From: an uncultured Collinsella sp.
GTDB lineage: Bacteria; Actinomycetota; Coriobacteriia; Coriobacteriales; Coriobacteriaceae
Length of the DNA stretch: 64,000 nucleotides
Assembly (NCBI GenBank): GCA_900555555.1
Contig: USLK01000003.1
Coordinates: forward strand, 36,404 to 100,403
Direction: 5' to 3'
In this document: piece by piece, positions 52,657 to 61,169 of the stretch
Numbering within the stretch: position 1 is the stretch's first letter
How the letters are laid out: each line of letters starts with the position of its first letter
Position numbers and translations under genes: made by a program
Notes under the pieces: model-generated
Database searches by the model: none
Seen by the model: only the letters and a program-made list of their open reading frames with translations
What the model was told of the DNA's origin: nothing

Positions 52657-55600
52657 CTAAACCATCACTTTATCCATCAGTTCTTCGTACGTGCTCACGA
52701 AGTCATAGCGCACATCGTCCTCGCCCAACTGCTCGAAGAGCTTGCGAGCGCAGCTGATTTTGGCCTTCTCGACGCCCTTAAGGTTGAGAGACTGCAACGA
52801 CCCCTTGGTCTCGGCGATGAAGAAGATGTGCTTCACCGCGCCCTCGTTGAAGGCGATGGCCCAGTCGGGCGCGTAGTCACCGACCGGCGTGGGAATCTTA
52901 AACGAGCGCGGTAGGTGCGCGAAGGCGCACACATCGGCCGACTCCTCGAGGTCCCGGGCGAACTTCCGCTCGATATCGCTGTCGAGGACCGTCCAGTCCT
53001 GCACGCCTTTGCTCGAAGTAGGCAGCGCTCGCGACAAGCCCTCGGGCATGTCCTCGGCAAAGATCTCCGCGGCGTCGTACTCGCCGGCCACGCGGTTGTA
53101 GCGAATGTGCTCCACCACCATGCGCGCCTTCTCGTCAACGATGAGCGCGGCCGTCTTGACGATGAACTCCTCGGGGTTCACGCGGAACATGGCGAACCGA
53201 TCCGGCGCGATGCCCGCCAGGATACTCGCCGCGCTACTGCGCGTGATTCGCGCATGATCGGCCACCTCGCCCACCAGGTCATACGCCACATTCGACACGG
53301 CGCCGGCATCGACTGCGAGCGCGTGCGACACGGCACCGGTAAAGCCATCGGAGCCCTCGAGTTGCTCGCGCGTCGCCTCAGCGCGTTGCAAACCCTGCTT
53401 GAGCCTATAGCGGGGTGTCGACACGGAGAGGTTGGCGTTGATGTTTGCCACAGCGTTTCGCCGCAGCTCCTCGGAATCGAATTCCACCGTGTAGGCATGC
53501 TTATGGTTGATGCGCGCCCACAGCTGCTGGAACTCCCGCTTATGGAAGTTATCGTTGAGCTTGTTCGCAGCAACCTTGACCTCGAAGCCGTTATCGATCT
53601 TGATGCTCGAGTCCTCCGTGCTACGCACGATGCGCTCGATCTGCGGCAAGAAGCCGCCCAGATGCTCGGGGATGCAATCGTTGGGAAGCTGCTCCAGGCA
53701 GCCCTCGCAGAAGGATTCGGTGGGCTTGCCATGGGAGTCCACAAGCCCGCCGCGCACCAGGGCATACATGATGTCGTCGGCGTCTGCCGCGGTAAGGGTG
53801 TACTCGGTCGCACCGTCGCTCACCACCGCGCCCTCGAACAGCTTGTGCTCCACCCGGTGCGGGCGCTCGCGCAGCTCGGAGGCGGTCTCGGTCTGCAGGG
53901 ACTTTACAAAGCCGTCGTAGCCCTCCGAGGCGATCACCGTGAGCAGGTTGACCGCATGCACGCCGTCGCGCCCCAGCAGCGCCGCATCCTGGCGCGTGCC
54001 GTTTTGGTCCACGCACAGGCGCAGGCCGCGGCCGACCTCCTGGCGCTTGGAGATGTCGGAGTCGCCCGAGCTCTTGAGCGTGCAGATCTGGAACACGTTG
54101 GGGTTGTCCCAGCCCTCGCGCAAGGCGGAGTGCGAGAAGATGAACCGGCACGGCTCCTCAAAGGAGAGCAAGCGCTCCTTGTTCTTGAGGATGAGGTCGT
54201 AGGCGGCCACGGCGTCCTCACCCTCGGCGAACTCGCTACCGCGCTTGAGCTTGCTGTTGCATGCCCGCCCCTTCTTGTCGATGGAGAAGTATCCCTTGTG
54301 GACCTCATGCGCACCGAAGCTTCGCAGGTACCGCAGGTACGCCGGGTCGTACGCGTCGTCGAGTGTGGGCACAGACGTGCGCTCGGCGATGGCGCGAGCG
54401 TACTCCTCCTCGAAGATACGGCCGTACTCGCCCACGCCCTCGGTGCCGTCCTCGTTATACACGCGGTACTTGGCCACCTCGTCGATAAAGAAGAGCGAGA
54501 GGCACTTGATGCCCTGGCGGAACAGCACCTCTTCCTTTTGCAGGTGCGACGCGATGGTCTCGCGAATCTGGATGCGGCGCAGGTCCTCCTCGGAGGAGTC
54601 GTTGGCCACCTGGCCGCGGTAGAGCCGCTCATGGTTGTCGAACTCCACGTATCCGGTCTGGCCGTTTTGGTCGGGCACGATGCGCAGGATGCGGTAGCCG
54701 TGCGCGTAGGTCTCGAGCTCGCCCGAGGCTTGGTAGATGTTGTCCAGCTCATCGAAGGTGCGCGTCGTGCGCTTGAGCGAGCCGCTCTTGAGCTGTTGGG
54801 TGAACTCGATCACCGCGCGCGGCGGATGCTTGGGGCTCACCTTGATGTCCTGCAGGTACACGTAACCGTCCGTGCCACGCATGCCCACCATCTCGATGCC
54901 CTTGACCTCGATGCGCTTGACCAAACGCTCGTTGTAGGCATCCAGCGGGTCGAGTGCGAACACGGTGTTGTGGCGCTCCTTGTGCGTGGCGGAGTAGTTG
55001 AGGCTGAACAGCGGGTTGAACTGCTGCATGGCCTTGCGCGTGGCACCCGTCTTCTTACCCATCTTCTGCGGCTCGTCGATGATAAGGATGGGGTTCGTGG
55101 CGGAAAGCACATCGATGGGACGTCGGCTGCCGAAGTCGTCGCGCTCGGAGAACATGATGCGCGCCGTCTTGTCGCCGCCGCGACCCTCCTTGTTCTTGGA
55201 TGCTTCGAAGGCGTTGAACGCCTGCATGTTGATGACCATGACGGAGATGTCCGCACGACTGGCGAAGGAGTCGATCTCGTTTAAGCGGCTCGAGTTGTAT
55301 ACGAAGGCCCACAGCTGCTTGCCGTAGCGCTCGTGGAAGTGCTTGGCCGTGATCTGGAGCGACTTGGCAACGCCCTCGCGGATGGCGACGCTCGGCACCA
55401 CGATGATGAACTTTGACCAGCCGTAGCGCGCCTTGAGCTCGAACATGGTCTCGGTGTAGACGTAGGTCTTGCCGGTGCCCGTCTCCATCTCCACATCGAG
55501 CTCCACGGCGCCCAGGTCGTGATGAAGCTCGGCGGAGACGGGGACACCGTTCTTGCGCTGGGACTTCTTTACGTTTTCGAGCAGATCGGAACCGGACAGG

Positions 55601-55818
55601 CGCAGCGGGGCGTTGCGGAAGCCCGAGCCGTCATCGGTCACGGCGCCGTCGGCGGAATCGATGATGCCGAGCACGCCCTGACCGCGTTTGTCGACGGAGT
55701 CAGTGCCCACGTCGCGCAGGTAGGACTGCGCCTCGATCTTTGGCTGGCCGTCGAAGACCTTCACCACGGCATCGGCCGCACGCGTCTGGTAATCGAGGAC
55801 GGTAAACTTGAATTCCAT
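52657..55818 (-). CDS. res: Type III restriction enzyme Res subunit (DEAD helicase-nuclease)
   Basis: ATP-dependent restriction subunit acting with Mod on foreign DNA. 1053 residues. Walker A METGTGKTY (111-119); motif II LIIDEPQKM near 247 (DEPQ, typical of Res); SATHK motif III; helicase C-terminal HSALREGWDNPNVFQICTLK and QEVGRGLRL. The C-terminal nuclease PD-(D/E)xK core is visible as DYAPDWAIAF near 984 and AETKG near 1003. The frame is intact. It is 437 bp from mod, with a small plus-strand gene pair between. Confidence 0.95.
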   Translation of the reverse strand: MEFKFTVLDYQTRAADAVVKVFDGQPKIEAQSYLRDVGTDSVDKRGQGVLGIIDSADGAVTDDGSGFRNAPLRLSGSDLLENVKKSQRKNGVPVSAELHHDLGAVELDVEMETGTGKTYVYTETMFELKARYGWSKFIIVVPSVAIREGVAKSLQITAKHFHERYGKQLWAFVYNSSRLNEIDSFASRADISVMVINMQAFNAFEASKNKEGRGGDKTARIMFSERDDFGSRRPIDVLSATNPILIIDEPQKMGKKTGATRKAMQQFNPLFSLNYSATHKERHNTVFALDPLDAYNERLVKRIEVKGIEMVGMRGTDGYVYLQDIKVSPKHPPRAVIEFTQQLKSGSLKRTTRTFDELDNIYQASGELETYAHGYRILRIVPDQNGQTGYVEFDNHERLYRGQVANDSSEEDLRRIQIRETIASHLQKEEVLFRQGIKCLSLFFIDEVAKYRVYNEDGTEGVGEYGRIFEEEYARAIAERTSVPTLDDAYDPAYLRYLRSFGAHEVHKGYFSIDKKGRACNSKLKRGSEFAEGEDAVAAYDLILKNKERLLSFEEPCRFIFSHSALREGWDNPNVFQICTLKSSGDSDISKRQEVGRGLRLCVDQNGTRQDAALLGRDGVHAVNLLTVIASEGYDGFVKSLQTETASELRERPHRVEHKLFEGAVVSDGATEYTLTAADADDIMYALVRGGLVDSHGKPTESFCEGCLEQLPNDCIPEHLGGFLPQIERIVRSTEDSSIKIDNGFEVKVAANKLNDNFHKREFQQLWARINHKHAYTVEFDSEELRRNAVANINANLSVSTPRYRLKQGLQRAEATREQLEGSDGFTGAVSHALAVDAGAVSNVAYDLVGEVADHARITRSSAASILAGIAPDRFAMFRVNPEEFIVKTAALIVDEKARMVVEHIRYNRVAGEYDAAEIFAEDMPEGLSRALPTSSKGVQDWTVLDSDIERKFARDLEESADVCAFAHLPRSFKIPTPVGDYAPDWAIAFNEGAVKHIFFIAETKGSLQSLNLKGVEKAKISCARKLFEQLGEDDVRYDFVSTYEELMDKVMV

Positions 55819-55896
55819 GAAAGAGCCAATCTGCCTGTTGAACCCGTTGGATACAATGAACTTGATGAACGAAGAGCAAAGTGGAGGTCAAAGTAC

Positions 55897-56160
55897 ATGT
55901 GGAACTACGCTGAGTTTCCCGACGGAACTTGTATCGCCTATTCGAACCTTCAAGACGACGGCACCATCAGAATTGCCGTAGAGCGCCCTCGTGACGGTGG
56001 ATTTGACGAGGCGCACTGCCTCATGCCCGCATACCGTTGGACGGGCGTAGACGGCTTCACGGACGATGAACTCTCCGACCTCAAAGAGTTCCTCCGCGAC
56101 AACGCGCCCCTCATCTTCGAGCTTTCCGAAGCCCCGTACGATGAGAGGCTGACCGCGTAA
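55897..56160 (+). CDS. Small acidic protein, upstream partner of a DUF4160-like gene
   Basis: 87 residues from ATG 55897 with GGAGG 9 bp upstream. Contains WNYAEFPDGTCIAYSNLQDD and FTDDELSDLKEFLRDNAPLI; soluble, acidic. The stop overlaps the next start as TAATG, a coupled-translation layout common in toxin-antitoxin pairs; DUF4160 genes are often paired with a small DUF2442-type partner. This protein is not a clear DUF2442 member. It is transcribed against the flanking mod and res genes. Confidence 0.6.
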   Translation: MWNYAEFPDGTCIAYSNLQDDGTIRIAVERPRDGGFDEAHCLMPAYRWTGVDGFTDDELSDLKEFLRDNAPLIFELSEAPYDERLTA

Positions 56161-56250
56161 TGCCGCAAGTTTTTACTTTTGGCCGGTACCTTCTCTACTT
56201 CTGGACCGGGGAAGATGCCGAACCTTCACTTCATCGATTAGATTCGACAC
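56160..56250 (+). pseudogene. 5' fragment of a DUF4160-family gene
   Basis: The frame starts MPQVFTFGRYLLYFWTGEDAEP, the typical DUF4160 N-terminus (xxFGxYxxYFWxNExxEPxH). After about 27 codons it runs into the antisense of the mod 3' end and loses family character. The product is cut or fused to nonsense. Confidence 0.6.
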
Positions 56251-56254
56251 CCCC

Positions 56255-58168
56255 TTACACCACCCGGGTCTTGGTCTCGGGGCTCACGGTCTTGAAGATC
56301 TCCTCGAAGTTGGCCAGCGCGTCGTCGCCCGTGAAGGACGCGTCCCGCAGGACCGCCCACGCAGGCTCGCGCTGTGCCATAGCACGGACGACGTCCTCGG
56401 GCACCTCACGGTCGAAGCAAGCAACCAGCGTGTCGTCGTCCACGGAGTAGACGGTCTTGCCGCAGATGTCGAGCGTGTCGATGCGCGCGGTATAGGGGAT
56501 CTCCAGCTTGGGGAACAGCTGGAAGAGGATATCCTCCGGCGTGCGACCGGGCTTGACGTTGTCCGCCAGGCTGAAGAGCGCGTCCTGGAACAGCGTGTCG
56601 GGCGTGCGCGAGACGTCCTCGAAGTTGGACGAGTCAATCTTGAGCACGCGGAAACCGATGTCAGGCACGCGTTTGGGCTCTTCGCCGAGCTTGAGTTGAG
56701 CGTTGGATTCCTCTACCTCTGCCACGATCTTCGCACCCGCGCGGCGAATGCGCTCTTTTCCGATCTCGCAGATGTTTTTGTAGCCAGCTTTGGCGGCCTC
56801 GGACTTCTCGTCGCACACCTCAGGCAGCTGCACCATGATGAACTTGCGGTTCCCGCCGTCCTCGGCATTGAGCTGCATCACGGCGTGGGCAGTCGTGGCC
56901 GAGCCGGAGAAGAAGTCGAGAACGACAGAATCACTATCAGATGCCTGACCGACCAGAAACAAGAGCAGTTCCACGGGCTTGGGAAAATCAAATAACTTTC
57001 CTTCGAAAATAGACGAAAGTTCACGAGTCCCATTTGTGGTAAAGCCAACAGATTTAGAATCTAACCACGTGGAAGCCGATGTCCTCAAAGACGCCAAATC
57101 CGATATGAATTTCTTTTCACGAGGTCGTCCGTTTGGCGAAGAGGGCCAGAGAATCCTATCTTCCTCAATCATGCGAGAAATTGTTTCCCGGCTCTTGGAC
57201 CATCCTCGTTTGGGATTCGGGGGATACACTACGCCAGTAGAAGGGTTCACGATATCGAAATGCAAATTCGGCCTCTGTGACGCGTTCGCCAATCCCGATA
57301 AATCGATACTCGCCCACGGACCACGTGGATCATCGTCTGGATTTTTGTATTTCGACTCATCAATTGCCACGCCATTCAAAGTTGCCTCAAAAGAACGACC
57401 ATAGACGGCAATATACTCGTTATCTGACGATAGCCTATTCGTATTTCTGCTGTCAGGATTCTGCCGCCTCTTCCATTGGAAGGTTCCTATGTGATGAGGC
57501 AATCCGAAAATATCGTCGCATATTTTAACCAGGTCAACATACTCAATCTCATCAATGGAAACAAAAATTATTCCATCCTCGCTCAGCAAATCCCTCGCTA
57601 GCACAAGCCGGGGGTACATCATCGAGCACCAGTCGGAGTGGAACTTGCCGTTGGACTCGTTATTCACCTTGTAAGCAGCATCGAGGACGTTACCCTCCTC
57701 GTCGAAGGCGCCGCTCTCGGCGCGCTCCTCCTCGGCGGTACGGGCAAAGGTGTCGTTGTACACGAAGTCATGCCCCGTGTTGTAGGGCGGATCGATGTAG
57801 ATCATCTTGATCTTGCCGGCGTAAGTCTCACGCAGGATCTTCAGGGCGTCGAGGTTGTCGCCCTCGATGTAGAGGTTCTCAGTCGTATCCCAGTTCACGC
57901 TCTCCTCAGGGCACGGCCGCATCGTCTTGTCGATGGGGCGAATCGCCTCGGCGCGAGCTTTCTGCTTGCCGGGCCAGGTGAACTGATAGCGCTCGCGCTT
58001 ATCCTCGGCGATATCGCCCACGTGGGCCTTGAGCGCCTCGACGTCGATGCTGTGGCGGACGTTGCCGTCCTCGTCCAGCACCTCGGTCACGATATCCGGG
58101 AACAGCCCCGCCAGCTTGGCGGCGTTCTCGGCAGCGATATCTGCCGTCCGCAACTCGACCTTTTCCAT
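56255..58168 (-). CDS. mod: Type III DNA methyltransferase Mod (beta class)
   Basis: SAM-dependent adenine-N6 methyltransferase that sets the recognition site of the R-M enzyme. 637 residues. Catalytic motif IV DPPY at 126-129 comes before SAM motif I LDFFSGSATTAHA near 420, the beta-class order. The segment between them is the target-recognition domain and is visibly AT-richer (about 56980-57600) than the rest of the gene. Start ATG 58168. The frame is intact. Confidence 0.95.
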   Translation of the reverse strand: MEKVELRTADIAAENAAKLAGLFPDIVTEVLDEDGNVRHSIDVEALKAHVGDIAEDKRERYQFTWPGKQKARAEAIRPIDKTMRPCPEESVNWDTTENLYIEGDNLDALKILRETYAGKIKMIYIDPPYNTGHDFVYNDTFARTAEEERAESGAFDEEGNVLDAAYKVNNESNGKFHSDWCSMMYPRLVLARDLLSEDGIIFVSIDEIEYVDLVKICDDIFGLPHHIGTFQWKRRQNPDSRNTNRLSSDNEYIAVYGRSFEATLNGVAIDESKYKNPDDDPRGPWASIDLSGLANASQRPNLHFDIVNPSTGVVYPPNPKRGWSKSRETISRMIEEDRILWPSSPNGRPREKKFISDLASLRTSASTWLDSKSVGFTTNGTRELSSIFEGKLFDFPKPVELLLFLVGQASDSDSVVLDFFSGSATTAHAVMQLNAEDGGNRKFIMVQLPEVCDEKSEAAKAGYKNICEIGKERIRRAGAKIVAEVEESNAQLKLGEEPKRVPDIGFRVLKIDSSNFEDVSRTPDTLFQDALFSLADNVKPGRTPEDILFQLFPKLEIPYTARIDTLDICGKTVYSVDDDTLVACFDREVPEDVVRAMAQREPAWAVLRDASFTGDDALANFEEIFKTVSPETKTRVV

Positions 58169-58171
58169 TGC

Positions 58172-58936
58172 CTACTCTCCTTTCAGCAAGGAGAGCTCGG
58201 CCTTTGCCTGCTTATACGCCTTGAACGCGGCGTTGCGCTTGGAGGGCTGAACCTCCCTTGCGCACTTCCGCTTGAGCTGGGCGGCCTGCACCTCCAGCTC
58301 CTGTATCCGTTTTTCCTTCGCCAGGCGCGCATCGACGTCCTCGACCGAAGCATCGTCGAACAGCACCTGGGCGCACAAGCCCTCCCACACCTCGGCGAGC
58401 GAGGTGCCGGAAAGCGTGATATGCAATTGATCCTCGGGCACCCATTGGGCACCCACTTGCAAGCCGTGGCGCATGGCGGCAAGGCGCGCCCGGCCCTCAT
58501 GGCAGCACACCATAAGGAGCTTGCGCGGCACCGCCTGCGCGATGGCAGCAAGCGCGCGCTCGGGAACCGCGTCCGTCTTGAGGTCCACGCGAAGCACGGA
58601 GATCTCGTCGATTCCGTCCGCCGCGGGAATGCCGCAGGCCGCCCCCTTGATGGCGGCGACCACGCAGAGCGCCTCGATGCCGCCCACACCGCGCTCGCGG
58701 TCGAGGCGGGGAATGTAGAACTCGCGCTGTTCCTTCTTGCCGCGCTCGTTCAAAAAGGCCGGAGAGGTGTAGACGAATCGGAACTCATCGAGGTTATTGA
58801 GCTGTTCACGCAATTCGCGGTAGGCGTACATCGAGAAGACCGACGCCGCCACCGACATCTTGTCGCCCGCCTGCACGTGCGCGATCAAATCGTCCTTGAG
58901 AATCTTACTGCGGTTATCGAAGAAGTCAGGGTGCAT
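58172..58936 (-). CDS. Chimera: PLD-helicase N-terminus fused to DUF4391
   Basis: 254 residues. Residues 1 to about 80 (MHPDFFDNRSKILKDDLIAH, SVAASVFSMYAYRELREQL, FRFVYTSPAF, REFYIPRLDRERGVGG) resemble the start of the large PLD/SNF2-type helicase that in other genomes heads helicase-DUF4391-mod-res operons. From about residue 95 (DGIDEISVLRVDLK to the coiled C-terminus QELEVQAAQLKRK) it is DUF4391. The natural reading is a deletion of roughly 3 kb joining the two in frame near 58690. It lies 3 bp before mod. Function unknown; helicase activity is certainly absent. Confidence 0.7.
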   Translation of the reverse strand: MHPDFFDNRSKILKDDLIAHVQAGDKMSVAASVFSMYAYRELREQLNNLDEFRFVYTSPAFLNERGKKEQREFYIPRLDRERGVGGIEALCVVAAIKGAACGIPAADGIDEISVLRVDLKTDAVPERALAAIAQAVPRKLLMVCCHEGRARLAAMRHGLQVGAQWVPEDQLHITLSGTSLAEVWEGLCAQVLFDDASVEDVDARLAKEKRIQELEVQAAQLKRKCAREVQPSKRNAAFKAYKQAKAELSLLKGE

Positions 58937-58939
58937 GCG

Positions 58940-59062
58940 CTAATGCACCACCATCGTGCAACTAGCGAATGCATCGCCTGCAACTAAATTATGCGCAACA
59001 CACTCCAAGGAGAGGCGCTCGTTATCGAGGCCCCCCCCGAAATGCATTTCGGGGTTCAGCAT
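58940..59062 (-). CDS. Possible small protein (40 residues) with G8 tract
   Basis: From ATG 59062 with GAGGAG 6 bp upstream; an alternative start is ATG 59089. Reads MLNPEMHFGGGLDNERLSLE, then CVAHNLVAGDAF, and stops 3 bp before the chimeric gene. The glycine run is coded by eight consecutive G (59038-59031), prone to slippage; both shifted frames stop soon after. No family recognised. Confidence 0.4.
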   Translation of the reverse strand: MLNPEMHFGGGLDNERLSLECVAHNLVAGDAFASCTMVVH

Positions 59063-59109
59063 GGACGACTCCTCATACAAGCGTGACATACGCCTTAATT
59101 GTATAGCAC

Positions 59110-59559
59110 CTATGCCAGCGCCGCGCGCGGTCTTCCGGAACCTGGATTTGACACCAGACGCTCGTTAATCGAATCAACCGTAACGTAAGTCCGGCGCCCA
59201 CGCCTATAGCCCTTAAGAATGCCGGAATCGAGCATATGCGTCACACGACCCGGGCTCACGTGAAGAAGGCGCGCCGCCTCGGCAGCGGATACCGTCTCAC
59301 CTTCGACGATATAATCAGCATCCACTTCAAAATACACCATGAATGCAGCCCCCTCGACCTCGTAGGTGGCGGGGGCAGGAACCGGATCCCCATGAAGCAG
59401 GAGGGACGCCACGTACGTCTTCGCGGCGTCGGCAGCCATCGCTATAGCGTCCTCCCGCGTATCGCCAAAGCTGAAACAGCCCGGCAAGTCAGGCACCGAC
59501 GCATCGAAACCGCCCTCTTCATCGGCAGTCAACACGACTTGATAGATATACTTCTCCAT
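59110..59559 (-). CDS. hicB: HicB antitoxin with C-terminal DNA-binding domain
   Basis: 149 residues. N-terminal HicB fold (YQVVLTADEEGGFDASVPDLPGCFSFGDTREDAI, shown in part) neutralises HicA. A C-terminal helix-turn-helix of the excisionase type (VSAAEAARLLHVSPGRVTHM, then KGYRRGRRTYV) would bind the palindromes upstream of hicA. Gap to hicA 27 bp. Start ATG 59559 follows AAAGGGG. Confidence 0.88.
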   Translation of the reverse strand: MEKYIYQVVLTADEEGGFDASVPDLPGCFSFGDTREDAIAMAADAAKTYVASLLLHGDPVPAPATYEVEGAAFMVYFEVDADYIVEGETVSAAEAARLLHVSPGRVTHMLDSGILKGYRRGRRTYVTVDSINERLVSNPGSGRPRAALA

Positions 59560-59586
59560 TACGTTTATCCCCTTTCAAGCAAAGTG

Positions 59587-59775
59587 CTACATCCAGCCAG
59601 CCCCTTTAGCTATATTCCGATACGTTCCAATCGGAATCTCCCGCTTGGCAGTGGGAACCGTCAGCATATGCCCGTCCTTGCGGGCAACAACATGGCTTCC
59701 CTTACCGCTATCGAGCTGCCAGCCATCCTTTTTAAGGCGCTTGAGGACATGTCGCACTTCTTGCTCTGTGGGCAT
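59587..59775 (-). CDS. hicA: HicA toxin (mRNA interferase)
   Basis: 62 residues, dsRBD-like fold. Conserved RLKKDGW near the start, catalytic histidine in GKGSHVVARKDG, and the C-terminal VPTAKREIPIGTYRNIAKGAG. Start ATG 59775 with AAGGGGGG upstream. The toxin-first order is the usual hicAB order. The gene is intact. Confidence 0.9.
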   Translation of the reverse strand: MPTEQEVRHVLKRLKKDGWQLDSGKGSHVVARKDGHMLTVPTAKREIPIGTYRNIAKGAGWM

Positions 59776-59797
59776 CTAACCCCCCTTCTGCATTACT

Positions 59798-59847
59798 ATA
59801 AATACTTGCTATTTATTATAGCATATCTATAAACTGTTTATAGATAT
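59798..59847 (-). promoter_or_regulatory. hicAB promoter with two palindromic operators
   Basis: TATAAT on the minus strand at 59820-59815. A perfect palindrome with 12-bp arms around one base (59823-59847) covers the -35 side. A second one, ATAAATA-N5-TATTTAT (59798-59816), covers the start side. HicB autoregulation through both is expected. The stretch is strikingly AT-rich. Confidence 0.75.
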
Positions 59848-59866
59848 GACAATCAAGGAGGCACCT

Positions 59867-59971
59867 ATGCCCACCCTCATCATCGACGCCGACGCATGCC
59901 CGGTCACGCGGGAGGCGCTCGCGCGCTACATACCCCGCGCACCACTTGGCAAACGCACGATATGCAAGTGA
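59867..59971 (+). pseudogene. 5' fragment of a DUF188/YaiI-family gene
   Basis: ATG 59867 with AAGGAGG. Reads MPTLIIDADACPVTREALAR, the family signature xxVDADACPV, then loses similarity and stops at 59971 after 34 residues, where about 150 are expected. Confidence 0.7.
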
Positions 59972-60031
59972 ACCAGTATACTAAAAGTTACCTTTGGATA
60001 ACTCGTAACAAACAGCAGCCCTTCCGGACAA

Positions 60032-60069
60032 CAAAAAGCCGCCCGACCGCGGTCTTCCGCAGTCGGGCG
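60032..60069 (-). terminator. Intrinsic terminator after the SDR gene
   Basis: 12-bp arms 60041-60052 and 60057-60068 (one mismatch), followed on the minus strand by GGCTTTTTG. Confidence 0.85.
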
Positions 60070-60110
60070 ACACATATGCAGATCTGGATCCGCCGCTTGG
60101 CGATCGGGAG

Positions 60111-60908
60111 CTAGTTCGTTCCGATGGACATCGTCTCGGGCAAGGTGCTGCCGCCGTCGATGACGATCTGCGAACCGGTGAGGTAGCTGGACTCGTCGCT
60201 GCCCAGGAACGCGAAGAGCTCGCCCACCTCGATGGGATTGGCCAGACGCTTCATGGGCACGCCCACGGCGATGTCGGCAATGGCGGACTCGGGGTCGTCG
60301 GGGTTGGACTCGAGCGCCATCTTCTCGACCATCGGCGTGCGGGCATAGCCAAGCTGCGAGCAGTTCACGCGAATGTTGCGATCGGCGTACTCCACCGCCA
60401 GGCACTTGGTGAGGCCCACGAGTGCGGCCTTGGTCATGGCGTAGGCGGCCTCGCCGGCGTCGGCCACGATGTCGCCGGTCACGGAGGAGGCGATCACGAT
60501 GTTGCCGCCGCCCTGCTTGAGCATGTGAGGGATCACGGCCTTGCAGGTGTTCCATACACCCTTGATGTTGACGTCGATGTGGAAGTCGCGCGTGGCGTCG
60601 TCCATCTCTTCGAACGGGGCCAGACGGCACACGCCGGCGTTGCAGCAGGCCACATCGATGCGCCCGAACGCCTCGATGCCGCGAGCCGCGGCCTCGTCCA
60701 GTTGCGCGCGGTCGGCCACGTTGGCGACCGCGGTGATGATCTGCGCGCCGTACTTCTCGCGGAGCTTCGCGGCCGTTTCCTCGACCGAGGGCGACAGGTC
60801 GACCATGATGAGCTTGGCGCCGTACTTGGCATAGGCCATGGCGATACCCTCGCCCAAGCCCGCGGCGGCACCGGTGATCAGCGCGACTTTTCCATCCAGC
60901 TTTGCCAT
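60111..60908 (-). CDS. Short-chain dehydrogenase/reductase
   Basis: NAD(P)-dependent oxidoreductase, 265 residues from ATG 60908 (AGGGG site). Cofactor loop TGAAAGLGEG near 13-22; Asp after the second strand (MVDLS) suggests NAD over NADP; CNAGV; catalytic Ser in IASSVTG and YxxxK as YAMTK; C-terminal LTGSQIVIDGGSTLPE. Resembles UcpA/glucose-dehydrogenase-like members. The glycine-rich NSAG motif reads CNAGV. Substrate unknown. Confidence 0.92.
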   Translation of the reverse strand: MAKLDGKVALITGAAAGLGEGIAMAYAKYGAKLIMVDLSPSVEETAAKLREKYGAQIITAVANVADRAQLDEAAARGIEAFGRIDVACCNAGVCRLAPFEEMDDATRDFHIDVNIKGVWNTCKAVIPHMLKQGGGNIVIASSVTGDIVADAGEAAYAMTKAALVGLTKCLAVEYADRNIRVNCSQLGYARTPMVEKMALESNPDDPESAIADIAVGVPMKRLANPIEVGELFAFLGSDESSYLTGSQIVIDGGSTLPETMSIGTN

Positions 60909-61169
60909 GTGAATCCCCTCTTCCCTGCATGTGCCCCGAATCCCGGCGCAACGTTGCACGACGAAGCCGGGCGCAGGGACGCGACTACCAGCTCATCCAT
61001 TGTAGCGCCGTTCGACAGGGGCGGGCGCGGACAACACGGCACGGGCGCGTGCGCGCAGGCAAGATCATCGTGATCGATTCGCGCCACATCTGCCGCTTCG
61101 TCGATGGCGAGGTGCGCACCCTGCCGCGCGAGAGCGCACCGGCGAGCCTGCAGAACTGGGCGCGTCGCC

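Noticed and set aside
52915..55284. 789-codon plus-strand frame opposite res
   Set aside because: Low-complexity Val/Leu/Ala/Arg-rich antisense of a confident helicase-nuclease.
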